NCBI GenBank assembly: GCA_003156615.1
Contig: PMHI01000517.1
Span: 38,775-52,397, forward strand
Length of the DNA: 13,623 bases
Direction of reading: 5' to 3'
Source of the DNA: Acidobacteriaceae bacterium
GTDB lineage: Bacteria > Acidobacteriota > Terriglobia > Terriglobales > SbA1
The notes beneath the pieces were generated by a model. It did not search any database and was not told the DNA's origin. It saw only the letters and a program-made list of their open reading frames with translations. Below, piece by piece: positions 1 through 6,751 of this stretch (within the stretch, counting starts at the first letter, position 1; each line of letters begins with the position of its first letter). The position numbers and the translations under genes are program-made.

Positions 1-2
1 CC

Positions 3-998
3 GCCGCCCTGCTCAACAACCAGCCCATGGGATTTTATTCTCCGGCGACGATCGTCAAAGACGCACAACGCCATGGATTGAAAATGCTGGCGGTGGATGT
101 GACGCGCTCGGAGTGGAAGTGCAGTTTAGAAACAGTTGCCGGTTGCCAGTTGCCAGTTGCCAGTAAAACCTTTGGACAGGATGCTCAGGCGGCAGCGGGG
201 GGGACTCCTGCGCTACGCCTGGGATTGCGCTACGTCCGCGGGCTGCGCGAGGAAGCTGCTCAGGCTCTGGTGCGGGAGCGCGCTTGTGCTCCGTTCACTT
301 CTATTCACGATCTGACTCGCCGGGTTACGGAACTGCGCAAGGATGAACTCACTACACTGGGGGAAATCGGGGCTTTGAATGCAGTTTCTAATTTCCAGTT
401 TCCAGTTTCAAGAAAGTCAGAAAGTATTCCCGTGGGTTCTCAATGGAAACCGGAAACTCGAAACTCGAAACCGCGCCTTCACCGTCGCGATGCTCTCTGG
501 CAGGTGGAACGGGCGATCCGCGGCTCCGGGCCGTTGCTCGAAAATTTGCCCGAATCCGATTCGCCTTCCCCGCTCCATCCTATGAACCACGAAGAGCGCC
601 TGGTTGCCGACTTCCACGGTACTGGCCTCACCGTTGGACCGCATCCTATGGCTTATCGCCGCGAATGGCTCAATGCCATGGGCATTCGCCGGGCCAGCGA
701 ACTCCGTGACATTCCCAGCGGCAAGCGTCTTCGCATCGGAGGCTGTGTAATCACACGCCAGCGTCCGGGAACCGCGAAAGGTTTTGTTTTTGTCAGCTTG
801 GAAGATGAAACGGGAGTAGCCAACGCGATCATCACGCCCGATCTTTTTCACCAAAACCGCCTGCTGCTGGCTTCAGAGCGGTTTCTGGCCATCGAAGGCA
901 TCCTGCAGAATCAGGACCATGTGATCTCCGTCAAAGCGGAACGCGTGCTGCCACTGTTTGTTACGAAAGCCGAGACCATCTCGCACGACTTCCACTGA
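3..998 (+). CDS. dnaE2: Error-prone DNA polymerase DnaE2 (ImuC), C-terminal part; 5' end outside window
   Basis: This is the C-terminal third of the C-family translesion polymerase that copies damaged DNA during SOS mutagenesis, usually with ImuA and ImuB. The reading frame is open from base 3, so the ATG at 27 is internal. Seen: the DnaE2-typical block QPMGFYSPATIVKDA at the left edge, LRLGLRYVRGL, the helix-hairpin-helix stretch around HDLTRRVTELRKDEL, HRRDALWQVER, and an OB-fold (GGCVITRQRPGTAKGFVFVS onward). The C-terminus SHDFH is typical of the family and argues for DnaE2 rather than DnaE1. Two segments do not fit the family: roughly codons at 129-206 and 384-476. Both contain heptamer repeats, and both keep the frame, lying between conserved blocks. 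The enzyme is probably still functional, because the flanking motifs are intact. imuA/imuB are expected upstream but are outside the window. Confidence 0.93.
   Translation, partial: AALLNNQPMGFYSPATIVKDAQRHGLKMLAVDVTRSEWKCSLETVAGCQLPVASKTFGQDAQAAAGGTPALRLGLRYVRGLREEAAQALVRERACAPFTSIHDLTRRVTELRKDELTTLGEIGALNAVSNFQFPVSRKSESIPVGSQWKPETRNSKPRLHRRDALWQVERAIRGSGPLLENLPESDSPSPLHPMNHEERLVADFHGTGLTVGPHPMAYRREWLNAMGIRRASELRDIPSGKRLRIGGCVITRQRPGTAKGFVFVSLEDETGVANAIITPDLFHQNRLLLASERFLAIEGILQNQDHVISVKAERVLPLFVTKAETISHDFH
135..164 (+). repeat. Tandem heptamer repeat GTTGCCA (x4) inside dnaE2
   Basis: Four consecutive 7-base units, GTTGCCG then three GTTGCCA, followed by GT. They lie in the dnaE2 coding frame between the conserved SEWKCSLE and LRLGLRYVRGL blocks and encode a non-conserved stretch. 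A run of seven G's follows at 197-203. The period of seven is the same as in the repeats at 383-471 and 1006-1027. Confidence 0.85.
383..471 (+). repeat. Imperfect palindromic heptamer element inserted in-frame in dnaE2
   Basis: The left arm at 383-410 is built of units like TTTCCAG. The right arm at 444-471 is built of units like GAAACTC. The reverse complement of the right arm matches the left arm at about 23 of 28 positions by hand alignment, with a 33-base central segment. The element is read through as part of DnaE2 and separates GALNAV from HRRDALWQVER, which are normally close together. The inserted region (about 384-476) is 93 bases, a multiple of three. Confidence 0.8.
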
Positions 999-1005
999 AT
1001 GGATC

Positions 1006-1027
1006 TGGAACCAGAAACTGAGAACTG
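1006..1027 (+). repeat. Short heptamer repeat tract between dnaE2 and DUF3106 gene
   Basis: Three degenerate 7-base units (TGGAACC, AGAAACT, GAGAACT) begin eight bases after the dnaE2 stop codon. They resemble the right arm of the palindromic element at 444-471. The tract fills most of the 32-base space between the two convergent genes. Confidence 0.6.
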
Positions 1028-1030
1028 CCC

Positions 1031-1645
1031 CTATTGCTCGGGTGGTGCCGGCGGTCCTTCGGGTCTACCATTCTCTTGTGGCGCAATCGGCAGCCTGACG
1101 GCTCCGAGCATAATGTCGCGTTCCTCCGGTGAGAACATTTTCTTGAACCGGCCGGAATTGATCACCCGCTCGCGCTCTTCCGGAGGCATGGCGCTCAGAT
1201 CGCGCACCGCCATGGTCACCACGCGCCGCCGGTCCGGCGGAAGCTGCCGCATCTGGCCGAACACTACGCGCGCCTGTTGCTTCTGTTCCGGCGTTAGGTG
1301 CGCCCACCGGTCCATGTTGCCCACGATGCGCTGCTGTTCCCGCGGCGGAAGGCTCGCGAAATAGTGCAGCCACGGCCGCAAATGCTGCTGCTGCGCAGGA
1401 GACATACGGCGGAATCCGGGATCGTTTTGCAAGGCACGCTCCTGCTCTCCCGGAGGCAGTCCCTGGTATTTGCGCAACCAGTCACCGGCATGTGCTTCCC
1501 CGGGGTGATTCGGTGCTGACGGCCGTCCCTGCACCACCCGAAAGTTGTTGCGCTGCGCCAGGCAGGGAGAGAAAGACAGCACCACGGTCGCTGCCGACAG
1601 CACAACCGTCGCCATCCATCCCGTCATGAAATTTCCCCGCCGCAT
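1031..1645 (-). CDS. Secreted DUF3106-family protein
   Basis: A 204-aa protein with an N-terminal signal peptide: a hydrophobic stretch around residues 11-27 ending SPCLA, with likely cleavage near residue 30. The mature part is hydrophilic and rich in P, Q, E and R. It carries a repeated unit of the form LPPxEQxR (LPPGEQERAL at 63, LPPREQQRIV at 99, LTPEQKQQAR at 117, MPPEERERVI at 153, SPEERDIML at 172). This is the look of DUF3106, whose biochemical role is unknown. It is third in the minus-strand series sigma, anti-sigma, DUF3106, 52 bases after the anti-sigma stop, so it is probably co-transcribed and acts in the envelope. The start is uncertain. The ATG at 1645 gives a basic signal-peptide start but its purine-rich SD is very close; the ATG at 1627 has GGGGA at a better distance but no positive n-region. 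Confidence 0.82.
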   Translation of the reverse strand: MRRGNFMTGWMATVVLSAATVVLSFSPCLAQRNNFRVVQGRPSAPNHPGEAHAGDWLRKYQGLPPGEQERALQNDPGFRRMSPAQQQHLRPWLHYFASLPPREQQRIVGNMDRWAHLTPEQKQQARVVFGQMRQLPPDRRRVVTMAVRDLSAMPPEERERVINSGRFKKMFSPEERDIMLGAVRLPIAPQENGRPEGPPAPPEQ

Positions 1646-1697
1646 TCTCCCCCGCCCTTAGGTCTCGTCCACTTGTGTCGTGGTTCTTCGATCAGCC

Positions 1698-2198
1698 CTA
1701 GGGATTTTCCACCACATCGTGCTGCAGTTCCAGATCATCCAGCAAATCGAAGTCGGCGTACAGATCGTGATTTTTCTCGAGAGCCTGCAAATCGCTGACC
1801 GCCGTACCCGGTTCCGCCGCTTGTGTCTGCGGCTCGACCTCCGCTATCTCGCCGTCGCCGGAATTGTAGACACCGCCGCTCTTGGTGAAGAACAGCCCCA
1901 TGCCAACTGCGATCAGCACCGTGAGCGCCGCCGCCAGCACCGGACGCCGGAACCACGCCAGCCATCCCGCCTGCGGTTTAGCGATCTCTTCCCGCAGACG
2001 CGCCTTGAGACGCACATCGAAATACGGCGACGGCTCCGGAGCCTGCCATTGGTCCAGCAACGCCATCGTTTGTCTGAACTCTTCCAGCTTTCCGGCGCAC
2101 GCGCCGCAACCTGCCAGATGCCCGCCGATCTCCGGCGTCACTTCCATCAGGGCGGACGCTAGGTCCGGCATCATTTCGCGAATCTCCTCGCACTTCAT
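1698..2198 (-). CDS. Anti-sigma factor, zinc-finger (zf-HC2 / ZAS) type, single-pass membrane protein
   Basis: A 166-aa protein that probably binds and holds inactive the ECF sigma factor encoded just upstream. The N-terminal domain has the ZAS zinc motif H-x3-C-x2-C (H27, C31, C34) with a further cysteine at C3. A single hydrophobic segment lies at about residues 86-104, just after a basic patch (WFRRP). The C-terminal 60 residues, presumably periplasmic, are acidic and have no motif I recognise. I chose the ATG at 2198 because a GGGGAG Shine-Dalgarno lies seven bases upstream and the ZAS domain normally starts there; a longer reading from 2237 would add a basic, non-conserved tail. The layout of sigma gene, a 94-base gap, then anti-sigma gene is the usual one for such pairs. 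The assignment to this sigma factor is inference from adjacency. Confidence 0.85.
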   Translation of the reverse strand: MKCEEIREMMPDLASALMEVTPEIGGHLAGCGACAGKLEEFRQTMALLDQWQAPEPSPYFDVRLKARLREEIAKPQAGWLAWFRRPVLAAALTVLIAVGMGLFFTKSGGVYNSGDGEIAEVEPQTQAAEPGTAVSDLQALEKNHDLYADFDLLDDLELQHDVVENP

Positions 2199-2292
2199 AA
2201 CCGTGCTCCCCTCACCTTCTTTTCTTCTTTTCGCCACTGCCGCTTCGCTTCCACCTGAAAACGCAGCTTCCTACCCAAATTCTCTTAACTTT

Positions 2293-2922
2293 CTACACAA
2301 ACTCTTTCAACTGTTCCCGCAAAGTCTCGTATGCGCGGAACAACAACGATTTCGTCGCCGACTCGCTCAACTTCAAAACATCGGCAATTTGCTTGTAATC
2401 CATTTGCTGGTACTTATGCATGATCACAGCCAGTTTCTGCCGCTCTGGCAGGGCCTCCACTTTGCTCCGGATTGCCAGCATCCGCTCCCGCCGCACCAGA
2501 GCTTCTTCGGCCGTCATCGTGTCGTCGGCTACGTCCATGGTCGTGCCCGTTTCCGCATCCGGTTCGTCCAGGCTCATGGTCACCTCCGGACGCTCCTTAC
2601 GCGTGTCGCGCGCATGATTGACCGCCAGGTTGGTCGCAATGCGATACAGCCAGGTGGTGAACTTGGCACTGGCCTCGTAGCTCTGGCGCGAGCGATACAC
2701 TCGCAGAAAGACTTCCTGCGCCAGATCCTCCGCTGCGGCCGTGTTGCGCGCCATCCGGTACATGAAACTAACCAGCGGACGGCGGTATTTCTGCACGAGG
2801 AAGTCGAAAGCCGACTGGTCCCCCGCCTTCACCCGCAGCATGACTTCGGCGTCGGTGTAATTTTCGGCGCCGGCCATTGCTGGTTCCAATCCGCTGGCTG
2901 GGCGTGGCCCTAGCGCAGCCAT
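2293..2922 (-). CDS. ECF (sigma-70 family, SigE/RpoE-like) RNA polymerase sigma factor
   Basis: A 209-aa alternative sigma factor. Region 2 is clear at about residues 24-107: DAEVMLRVKAGDQSAFDFLV, AEDLAQEVFLRVYRS and FTTWLYRIATNLAVNHAR. Region 4 lies at about 155-205: LPERQKLAVIMHKYQQMDYK, then the helix-turn-helix QIADVLKLSESATKSLLFRA. No region 1 or 3 is present, as expected for ECF factors. An acidic linker (about 118-140) separates the two domains. The frame is open to 3075, but the N-terminal extension is low-complexity and unlike the family. The ATG at 2922 has a G-run (GGGGGG) six bases upstream and is preferred; 2877 and 2940 are alternatives. The anti-sigma and DUF3106 genes follow on the same strand. 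I looked for an autoregulatory ECF promoter: a GGAAC lies at 3000-3004 on the minus strand, but no matching -10 follows. Confidence 0.92.
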   Translation of the reverse strand: MAALGPRPASGLEPAMAGAENYTDAEVMLRVKAGDQSAFDFLVQKYRRPLVSFMYRMARNTAAAEDLAQEVFLRVYRSRQSYEASAKFTTWLYRIATNLAVNHARDTRKERPEVTMSLDEPDAETGTTMDVADDTMTAEEALVRRERMLAIRSKVEALPERQKLAVIMHKYQQMDYKQIADVLKLSESATKSLLFRAYETLREQLKEFV

Positions 2923-3143
2923 CAGAACCCCCCGGTCCATGGCGGCAGTGCTCACACTAGATCGAACCCGGTCGCGGGAGGAAAGTTGCCCTTTTTCCTG
3001 TTCCCCCGAACCCTCGGAAGTCCCCGCAGATGTGGGGGATACAGGGGATCGATCTGGCCTGGACGGGTCTGGCATGAAGGTTACTTGGGTATGCAGGGAC
3101 TGGCAGCCCGAACCCGCCTTTGCCCTGCCGCGGATAGGCTATC

Positions 3144-3533
3144 ATGCCGACTTCGCTTTTCCATCCGAAAAGCTGCACCGCAGCCAGCGCCGCACTGCAT
3201 CGCAACCGTCGAAGACGATATTTGCCCCGCTGCATAGGTGCGGGCGTCATCAGGGTCGAAAACGGCGTCACCTACGAGCGCGACGGTGAAGTTGTGAAGC
3301 GGTTTGGCTTCCTCCACCTCGGGCGGCATTTTCTGGCATTCCTTATGGACGAGCAGGAGAATCCCGCGGTGGTTCAGGCAATCATGCGCCATGCAAGATG
3401 GAAGATGGACATGACCCTCTACTACTCACAATCTCGCCGCAAAGCAAAGCGAGCCGCTCAGAAAAAGGTGCTTCTACGCCCGATTCTTGAGGAAATGCGG
3501 GTGTCAATGCGGGAGCCAGAGACGATGCAATGA
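3144..3533 (+). pseudogene. Remnant of a tyrosine recombinase/integrase (C-terminal catalytic end)
   Basis: The last ~95 residues of this 129-codon frame resemble the end of a phage-type integrase. GVTYERDGEVVKRFGF is followed by a box-II-like HLGRH (H58, R61, H62; normally HxLRH). NPAVVQAIMRHA follows with the third-box histidine H83, and then LYYSQS with the candidate tyrosine nucleophile Y93 or Y94. The core-binding domain and the first catalytic arginine box are absent, so this is not a working enzyme alone. The first ~30 residues look unrelated. Between H83 and the tyrosine the spacing is longer than usual, and a 7-base tandem duplication (AAGATGG at 3395-3401 and 3402-3408) lies exactly there. 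It sits between the sigma operon and the Hsp70 operon and marks an old integration or rearrangement. No att repeats or tRNA gene were found next to it. Confidence 0.7.
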
Positions 3534-3930
3534 ACGCGAAATGGTTCGGGAACTTGTGTACAAACATGAACCTACGCAAGCATTCGGCGATGGCGAATCA
3601 GGAATTTTCTTGCCTTCTGCTTTCTGTGAAGGGCTGTGGATTTTGGTGGAAGATGTTAAAAGATATTAAAGAAACGCATACTTGACAGCAAGTCCACCAA
3701 GGCTTAATTTTCAACAAATCGATAACTACATGTCCGCCTTTCTCAATCGCGCGCGCTCCGCCTCCGATTTCGAAACCATAAAACGCCGTGATGGGTTCCG
3801 GATTGCTTTCGATTCAGCCTCAAAGAGGACCGGTCCCGGTAGTACAGTGGGATCTTTGTGCACAACTGCGAAGATGTTCGACACGTATAACAAGGGTCTT
3901 CCTACGTAAGAAAGGAGTCTTCCTAGCCCA
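3534..3930. other. Intergenic region upstream of the Hsp70 operon
   Basis: About 400 bases with no convincing gene; the part from about 3585 to 3730 is noticeably AT-richer than its surroundings. A 75-codon frame from TTG 3682 to 3909 has no Shine-Dalgarno and no recognisable motif. Possible promoter pieces are a TTGACA at 3682-3687 with only a weak TAATTT 17 bases downstream, and a TATAAC at 3886-3891 without a matching -35. No CIRCE inverted repeat and no sigma32-like promoter is visible. The operon promoter is probably here, but I cannot place it firmly. Confidence 0.5.
3911..3917 (+). promoter_or_regulatory. Ribosome binding site of the 936-aa gene (long spacing)
   Basis: AAAGGAG is a strong Shine-Dalgarno, but it lies 13 bases before the GTG at 3931 and 16 before the TTG at 3934; an in-frame stop at 3907-3909 excludes earlier starts. 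The 9-base direct repeat GTCTTCCTA flanks and touches it (3896-3904 and 3917-3925). Confidence 0.55.
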
Positions 3931-6741
3931 GTGTTGACCCGGGAGAGAACAAGCGCTCCGCCCGCTGCGCACGGCCCATCGGCGCCTGAACCCTTTCTGG
4001 CGGCGGAGGCGCGGGTGCGCGAACTGATCGAGGGAAAGCACTCGAAAGCTGCTGTCGAAACCGCGAAAGAGCTGCACAAGCGTCATCCTACGCCGAGCTC
4101 GGAGGCTTTGCTGATGGACGCCTATCAAGCGCGCATCCGCAGCCTGATGGAGCACGGAATGTCGATTGAGGCCAGGTCGCTGTTGAACTTGGTCATCCAG
4201 CGGTTCCCTCCGGTACGCACGAGGTGGGAACAACTCGTGCTCGAAGTGCGCATGCAGGAAGGGAATTTGGACGAGTTTGTTGCTCCTTTCACCGATCCGA
4301 ACCTGGATCCGTTCGTGCGCGAGAAGATAGAGACGGTGATACGGCAACGAGTATTCGACCTGACCGCTCTTGCCCAGGTTTCATCGCTTCCCCCTGGACA
4401 CGGTTTGCCGGAGGCAGCCAAGGCGCTGACGGCTGCCCTGAAGGCGGTGACCAGCCGGCCCACCGATGAAGCCGATTTGTTCCTTTCGGAGGTATCGCGG
4501 CGTAGTCCACTGGGTTCGTGGAAGGCATTGATCCATGCCATCGCGGCTTTTTACCGTCGAGATGACACGAGTTGTCGCAGGTGGCTCCAGACCGTTAGGT
4601 CGGATTCGGTTCCCGCCCGCCTGGTGCCCGTCATGCAGGTAATGTTAGGTTCCGAAGGAGGCGTCAGCCTCAGTTCTGCTGCCGCCCAGAACTTGGTAGC
4701 CGCGATCGGAGCAGGCGAGGAGGCTTTCCGCCAAGCTCTCGCGGATCTGGAAACGGCATTGGCGGCCAAGAAGCGGCCGCCGATTCTCGAAAGGGCGCGG
4801 GCTGCGATGTCGGCCTGCGAACGGTTTCGTCCGGATCTGCGCGACCGGTTGCGCCAGTACATTTCGGTGCGCTGCATGGTAGTGGGCTTTCGCCCGAATC
4901 AGGTGCGCCGTGTGCTTGGGGGGACGCCGCGAAACGACGCCCGCTGGTACCAGTTGATGGCTACAGCCCTAGAAAGCTCTGGGTGCTCGGAGAGTTTGGC
5001 GCACGCTCTCATCGCCTGGGAGACATTTCGAGCCGTCGCGCTCGAAGAGAAGTGGTTTGCCGCCGAGAGCCTGGAAGACGGAGTTCTGTTGTTGCACATG
5101 GCAGGCTTGGCCGCACGCGTACCGGCGGACCTGGCCGAGGAGCTCCTCCAACTGGCGGATCCGGAAGACTCGGTTTCGCAGACAGAATTGACGCCACGCC
5201 AGCTATTCTCGCCAGACGTTCTCTACGCACGGGCTTGCGCCGCCGATCCGCACAGCGAGGCCTTTCAATTCTGGCTGGGCTGGGCTAAGAAGCAGCGCGA
5301 CTGGAGAGCGGCAGATCAGGTTGCCGAGCGCTGGCGACAGGCCTGTGGAAAGGACGTGGCCCCGCTGCTGTGGCTGATGGAATCAAGCGAGAAACGCGGT
5401 GCCTACCAGAAGTCGCTCAAGTATCTGCACCAAGCCGAGCAACTGGACCGTCTCAACCCGGAGGTCCGAAAAGCCAAACTGCGCCTTCTCCTCGCGGACG
5501 TCCTGCGCCACTTTCGTCAGCGTAAACCTCACCTGGCCAAATCAGGAATCGAACGCATCGAGTCCTTGCTCGAACCCGCCGGGAGCTTGGCGGCTTTCAC
5601 GAACGCGCTCCGCAGAATTTGCGCAGCACTCGAGAAAGATCATGACGCGGTGCGCCGACACAGGGCGGAGGTGGAGGGGCACTTAGGAAATCCCGTCGCT
5701 GCCTACGTTCTTGACCGTGGCATCGTCGACGCGGCTGTTCTCGCGCCCGAGGAAGCCCTGCTGACTCCGCTCGACCTCAGCTCCCATACCGGCGGGACGC
5801 TCGTTAAAGGTTTGGCCAAGGCTTGTCTGTTAGGCGATTCCGTCGGCATCCCTGCGGCAATTCCCGAGAACTGGAAGGACCGGCTGAGGACTTGCTGCAT
5901 GGATCCCGCGATCGCCCTGGATACCGCCGAGATGCTGGTGCTGGGCGAAGCTGCAATTCGCAGCCAGGCCCCCGAACTGGCCTTTGCCGTGTCGGTGCGA
6001 GGCCTGGCACGAGGTGGGGCCGACGCCAGGTTTCTGTTCCTGCGAGCGCGGTCGCTGCCGCCTGGTGTTTCTGAGAGACGCGCCGATTGCCTCTCCGCCG
6101 CCCTCGAACTGGCACACCGCGAAGGCAACAAAGACCTAGCTGGAAAATTGCTCGAGGAATTGCGTGGACGCCCGGGCAACATGTTTGAGCGGGACGATTT
6201 TCTTGCCCCTGGGCCCGAGGGGTACTCGATGGAAACGGGATTCCTAAATCAGGTCTTGGCCGACGAGAGAGCGCAGCAACAGTACCCGATGCTGGCCCGC
6301 CATGTCCCAGCTTCTGGCGGTATCGCTGGAATTCCAGTCAACCATCCCCGTGCCAAGCACGCGTTCTACGAGCCCGAGGAGTTCCCGGAGGAAGAGGAAG
6401 AAGATCTGGCCGATTTCGAAGACTTCCTTACGAACCTGCCTCCGAAACTCCGCCGTGAGCTGACCTTGGCCATCGCCCGTGGCGCCAGTCCCGAAGCAAT
6501 CTTGAAAGGAATCCTGTCAGGCCGCTCGCGGGAGCTTGAGTCATTGCTCAAGATCCTGCCTCCTGAACTGGCGAGGGAGATCAGGAAGGCCATAGCGGAT
6601 GGGGCCACTGCGGAACAGGTCCTGAACGAGCTCGAGGCCGCGGTTTCTCACCGCGACTCGGGGAAGACCGCGGGGCAGCGGCAGATGCGAAACAAGGGGA
6701 AATCCGAAGCAGGGCGGCCGCAACAGGGAAGCCTGTTCTAA
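3931..6741 (+). CDS. Large TPR-like helical-repeat protein of the Hsp70 operon
   Basis: A 936-aa, probably cytoplasmic protein with no signal peptide or membrane segment. It is helix-rich and Ala/Leu/Arg-rich, and reads like degenerate tetratricopeptide repeats: AAEARVRELIEGKHSKAAVE with KELHKRHPTPSSEALLMDAY near residues 24-65, and QKSLKYLHQAEQLDRLNPE near 491-510. After residue ~800 it changes character. There is an acidic segment (EEFPEEEEEDLADFEDF), then two copies of a ~27-residue unit beginning LPP (836-862 and 876-902), then a basic, probably disordered tail ending QQGSLF. As first gene of the chaperone operon it is best read as a scaffold or client adaptor for the Hsp70 (inference). 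The start is GTG at 3931 or TTG at 3934. I recognise the N-terminal style from Hsp70-linked clusters but know no assigned function. Confidence 0.85.
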   Translation: MLTRERTSAPPAAHGPSAPEPFLAAEARVRELIEGKHSKAAVETAKELHKRHPTPSSEALLMDAYQARIRSLMEHGMSIEARSLLNLVIQRFPPVRTRWEQLVLEVRMQEGNLDEFVAPFTDPNLDPFVREKIETVIRQRVFDLTALAQVSSLPPGHGLPEAAKALTAALKAVTSRPTDEADLFLSEVSRRSPLGSWKALIHAIAAFYRRDDTSCRRWLQTVRSDSVPARLVPVMQVMLGSEGGVSLSSAAAQNLVAAIGAGEEAFRQALADLETALAAKKRPPILERARAAMSACERFRPDLRDRLRQYISVRCMVVGFRPNQVRRVLGGTPRNDARWYQLMATALESSGCSESLAHALIAWETFRAVALEEKWFAAESLEDGVLLLHMAGLAARVPADLAEELLQLADPEDSVSQTELTPRQLFSPDVLYARACAADPHSEAFQFWLGWAKKQRDWRAADQVAERWRQACGKDVAPLLWLMESSEKRGAYQKSLKYLHQAEQLDRLNPEVRKAKLRLLLADVLRHFRQRKPHLAKSGIERIESLLEPAGSLAAFTNALRRICAALEKDHDAVRRHRAEVEGHLGNPVAAYVLDRGIVDAAVLAPEEALLTPLDLSSHTGGTLVKGLAKACLLGDSVGIPAAIPENWKDRLRTCCMDPAIALDTAEMLVLGEAAIRSQAPELAFAVSVRGLARGGADARFLFLRARSLPPGVSERRADCLSAALELAHREGNKDLAGKLLEELRGRPGNMFERDDFLAPGPEGYSMETGFLNQVLADERAQQQYPMLARHVPASGGIAGIPVNHPRAKHAFYEPEEFPEEEEEDLADFEDFLTNLPPKLRRELTLAIARGASPEAILKGILSGRSRELESLLKILPPELAREIRKAIADGATAEQVLNELEAAVSHRDSGKTAGQRQMRNKGKSEAGRPQQGSLF
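6436..6636 (+). repeat. Two tandem LPP-type protein repeats in the C-terminal part of the 936-aa protein
   Basis: Residues 836-862 and 876-902 align without gaps. Both begin LPP, then L and RE, then an AIA-x-GA core, then E and L near the end. The offset is 40 residues. The DNA copies differ in most wobble positions, so this is an old duplication kept at protein level. Confidence 0.75.
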
Positions 6742-6751
6742 GGATAGCGGA

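Noticed and set aside
135..471. Repeats in dnaE2 as a CRISPR-like array
   Set aside because: Units are 7 bases, tandem without spacers, and read in the coding frame.
2980..3010. Autoregulatory ECF promoter before the sigma gene (GGAAC at 3000-3004, minus strand)
   Set aside because: No CGTC/GTT-type -10 at the expected 16-17 base distance.
3682..3909. 75-codon plus-strand frame upstream of the Hsp70 operon
   Set aside because: The TTG start overlaps a possible -35 box, there is no Shine-Dalgarno, and no motif is recognisable.
3534..3930. CIRCE or sigma32 heat-shock control of the chaperone operon
   Set aside because: No TTAGCACTC-N9-GAGTGCTAA inverted repeat and no CTTGAA/CCCCAT pair could be found by eye.
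4125..4541. Minus-strand frames inside the 936-aa gene
   Set aside because: They are shadow frames of a GC-rich gene; the plus strand reads as continuous, helical-repeat protein with operon context.
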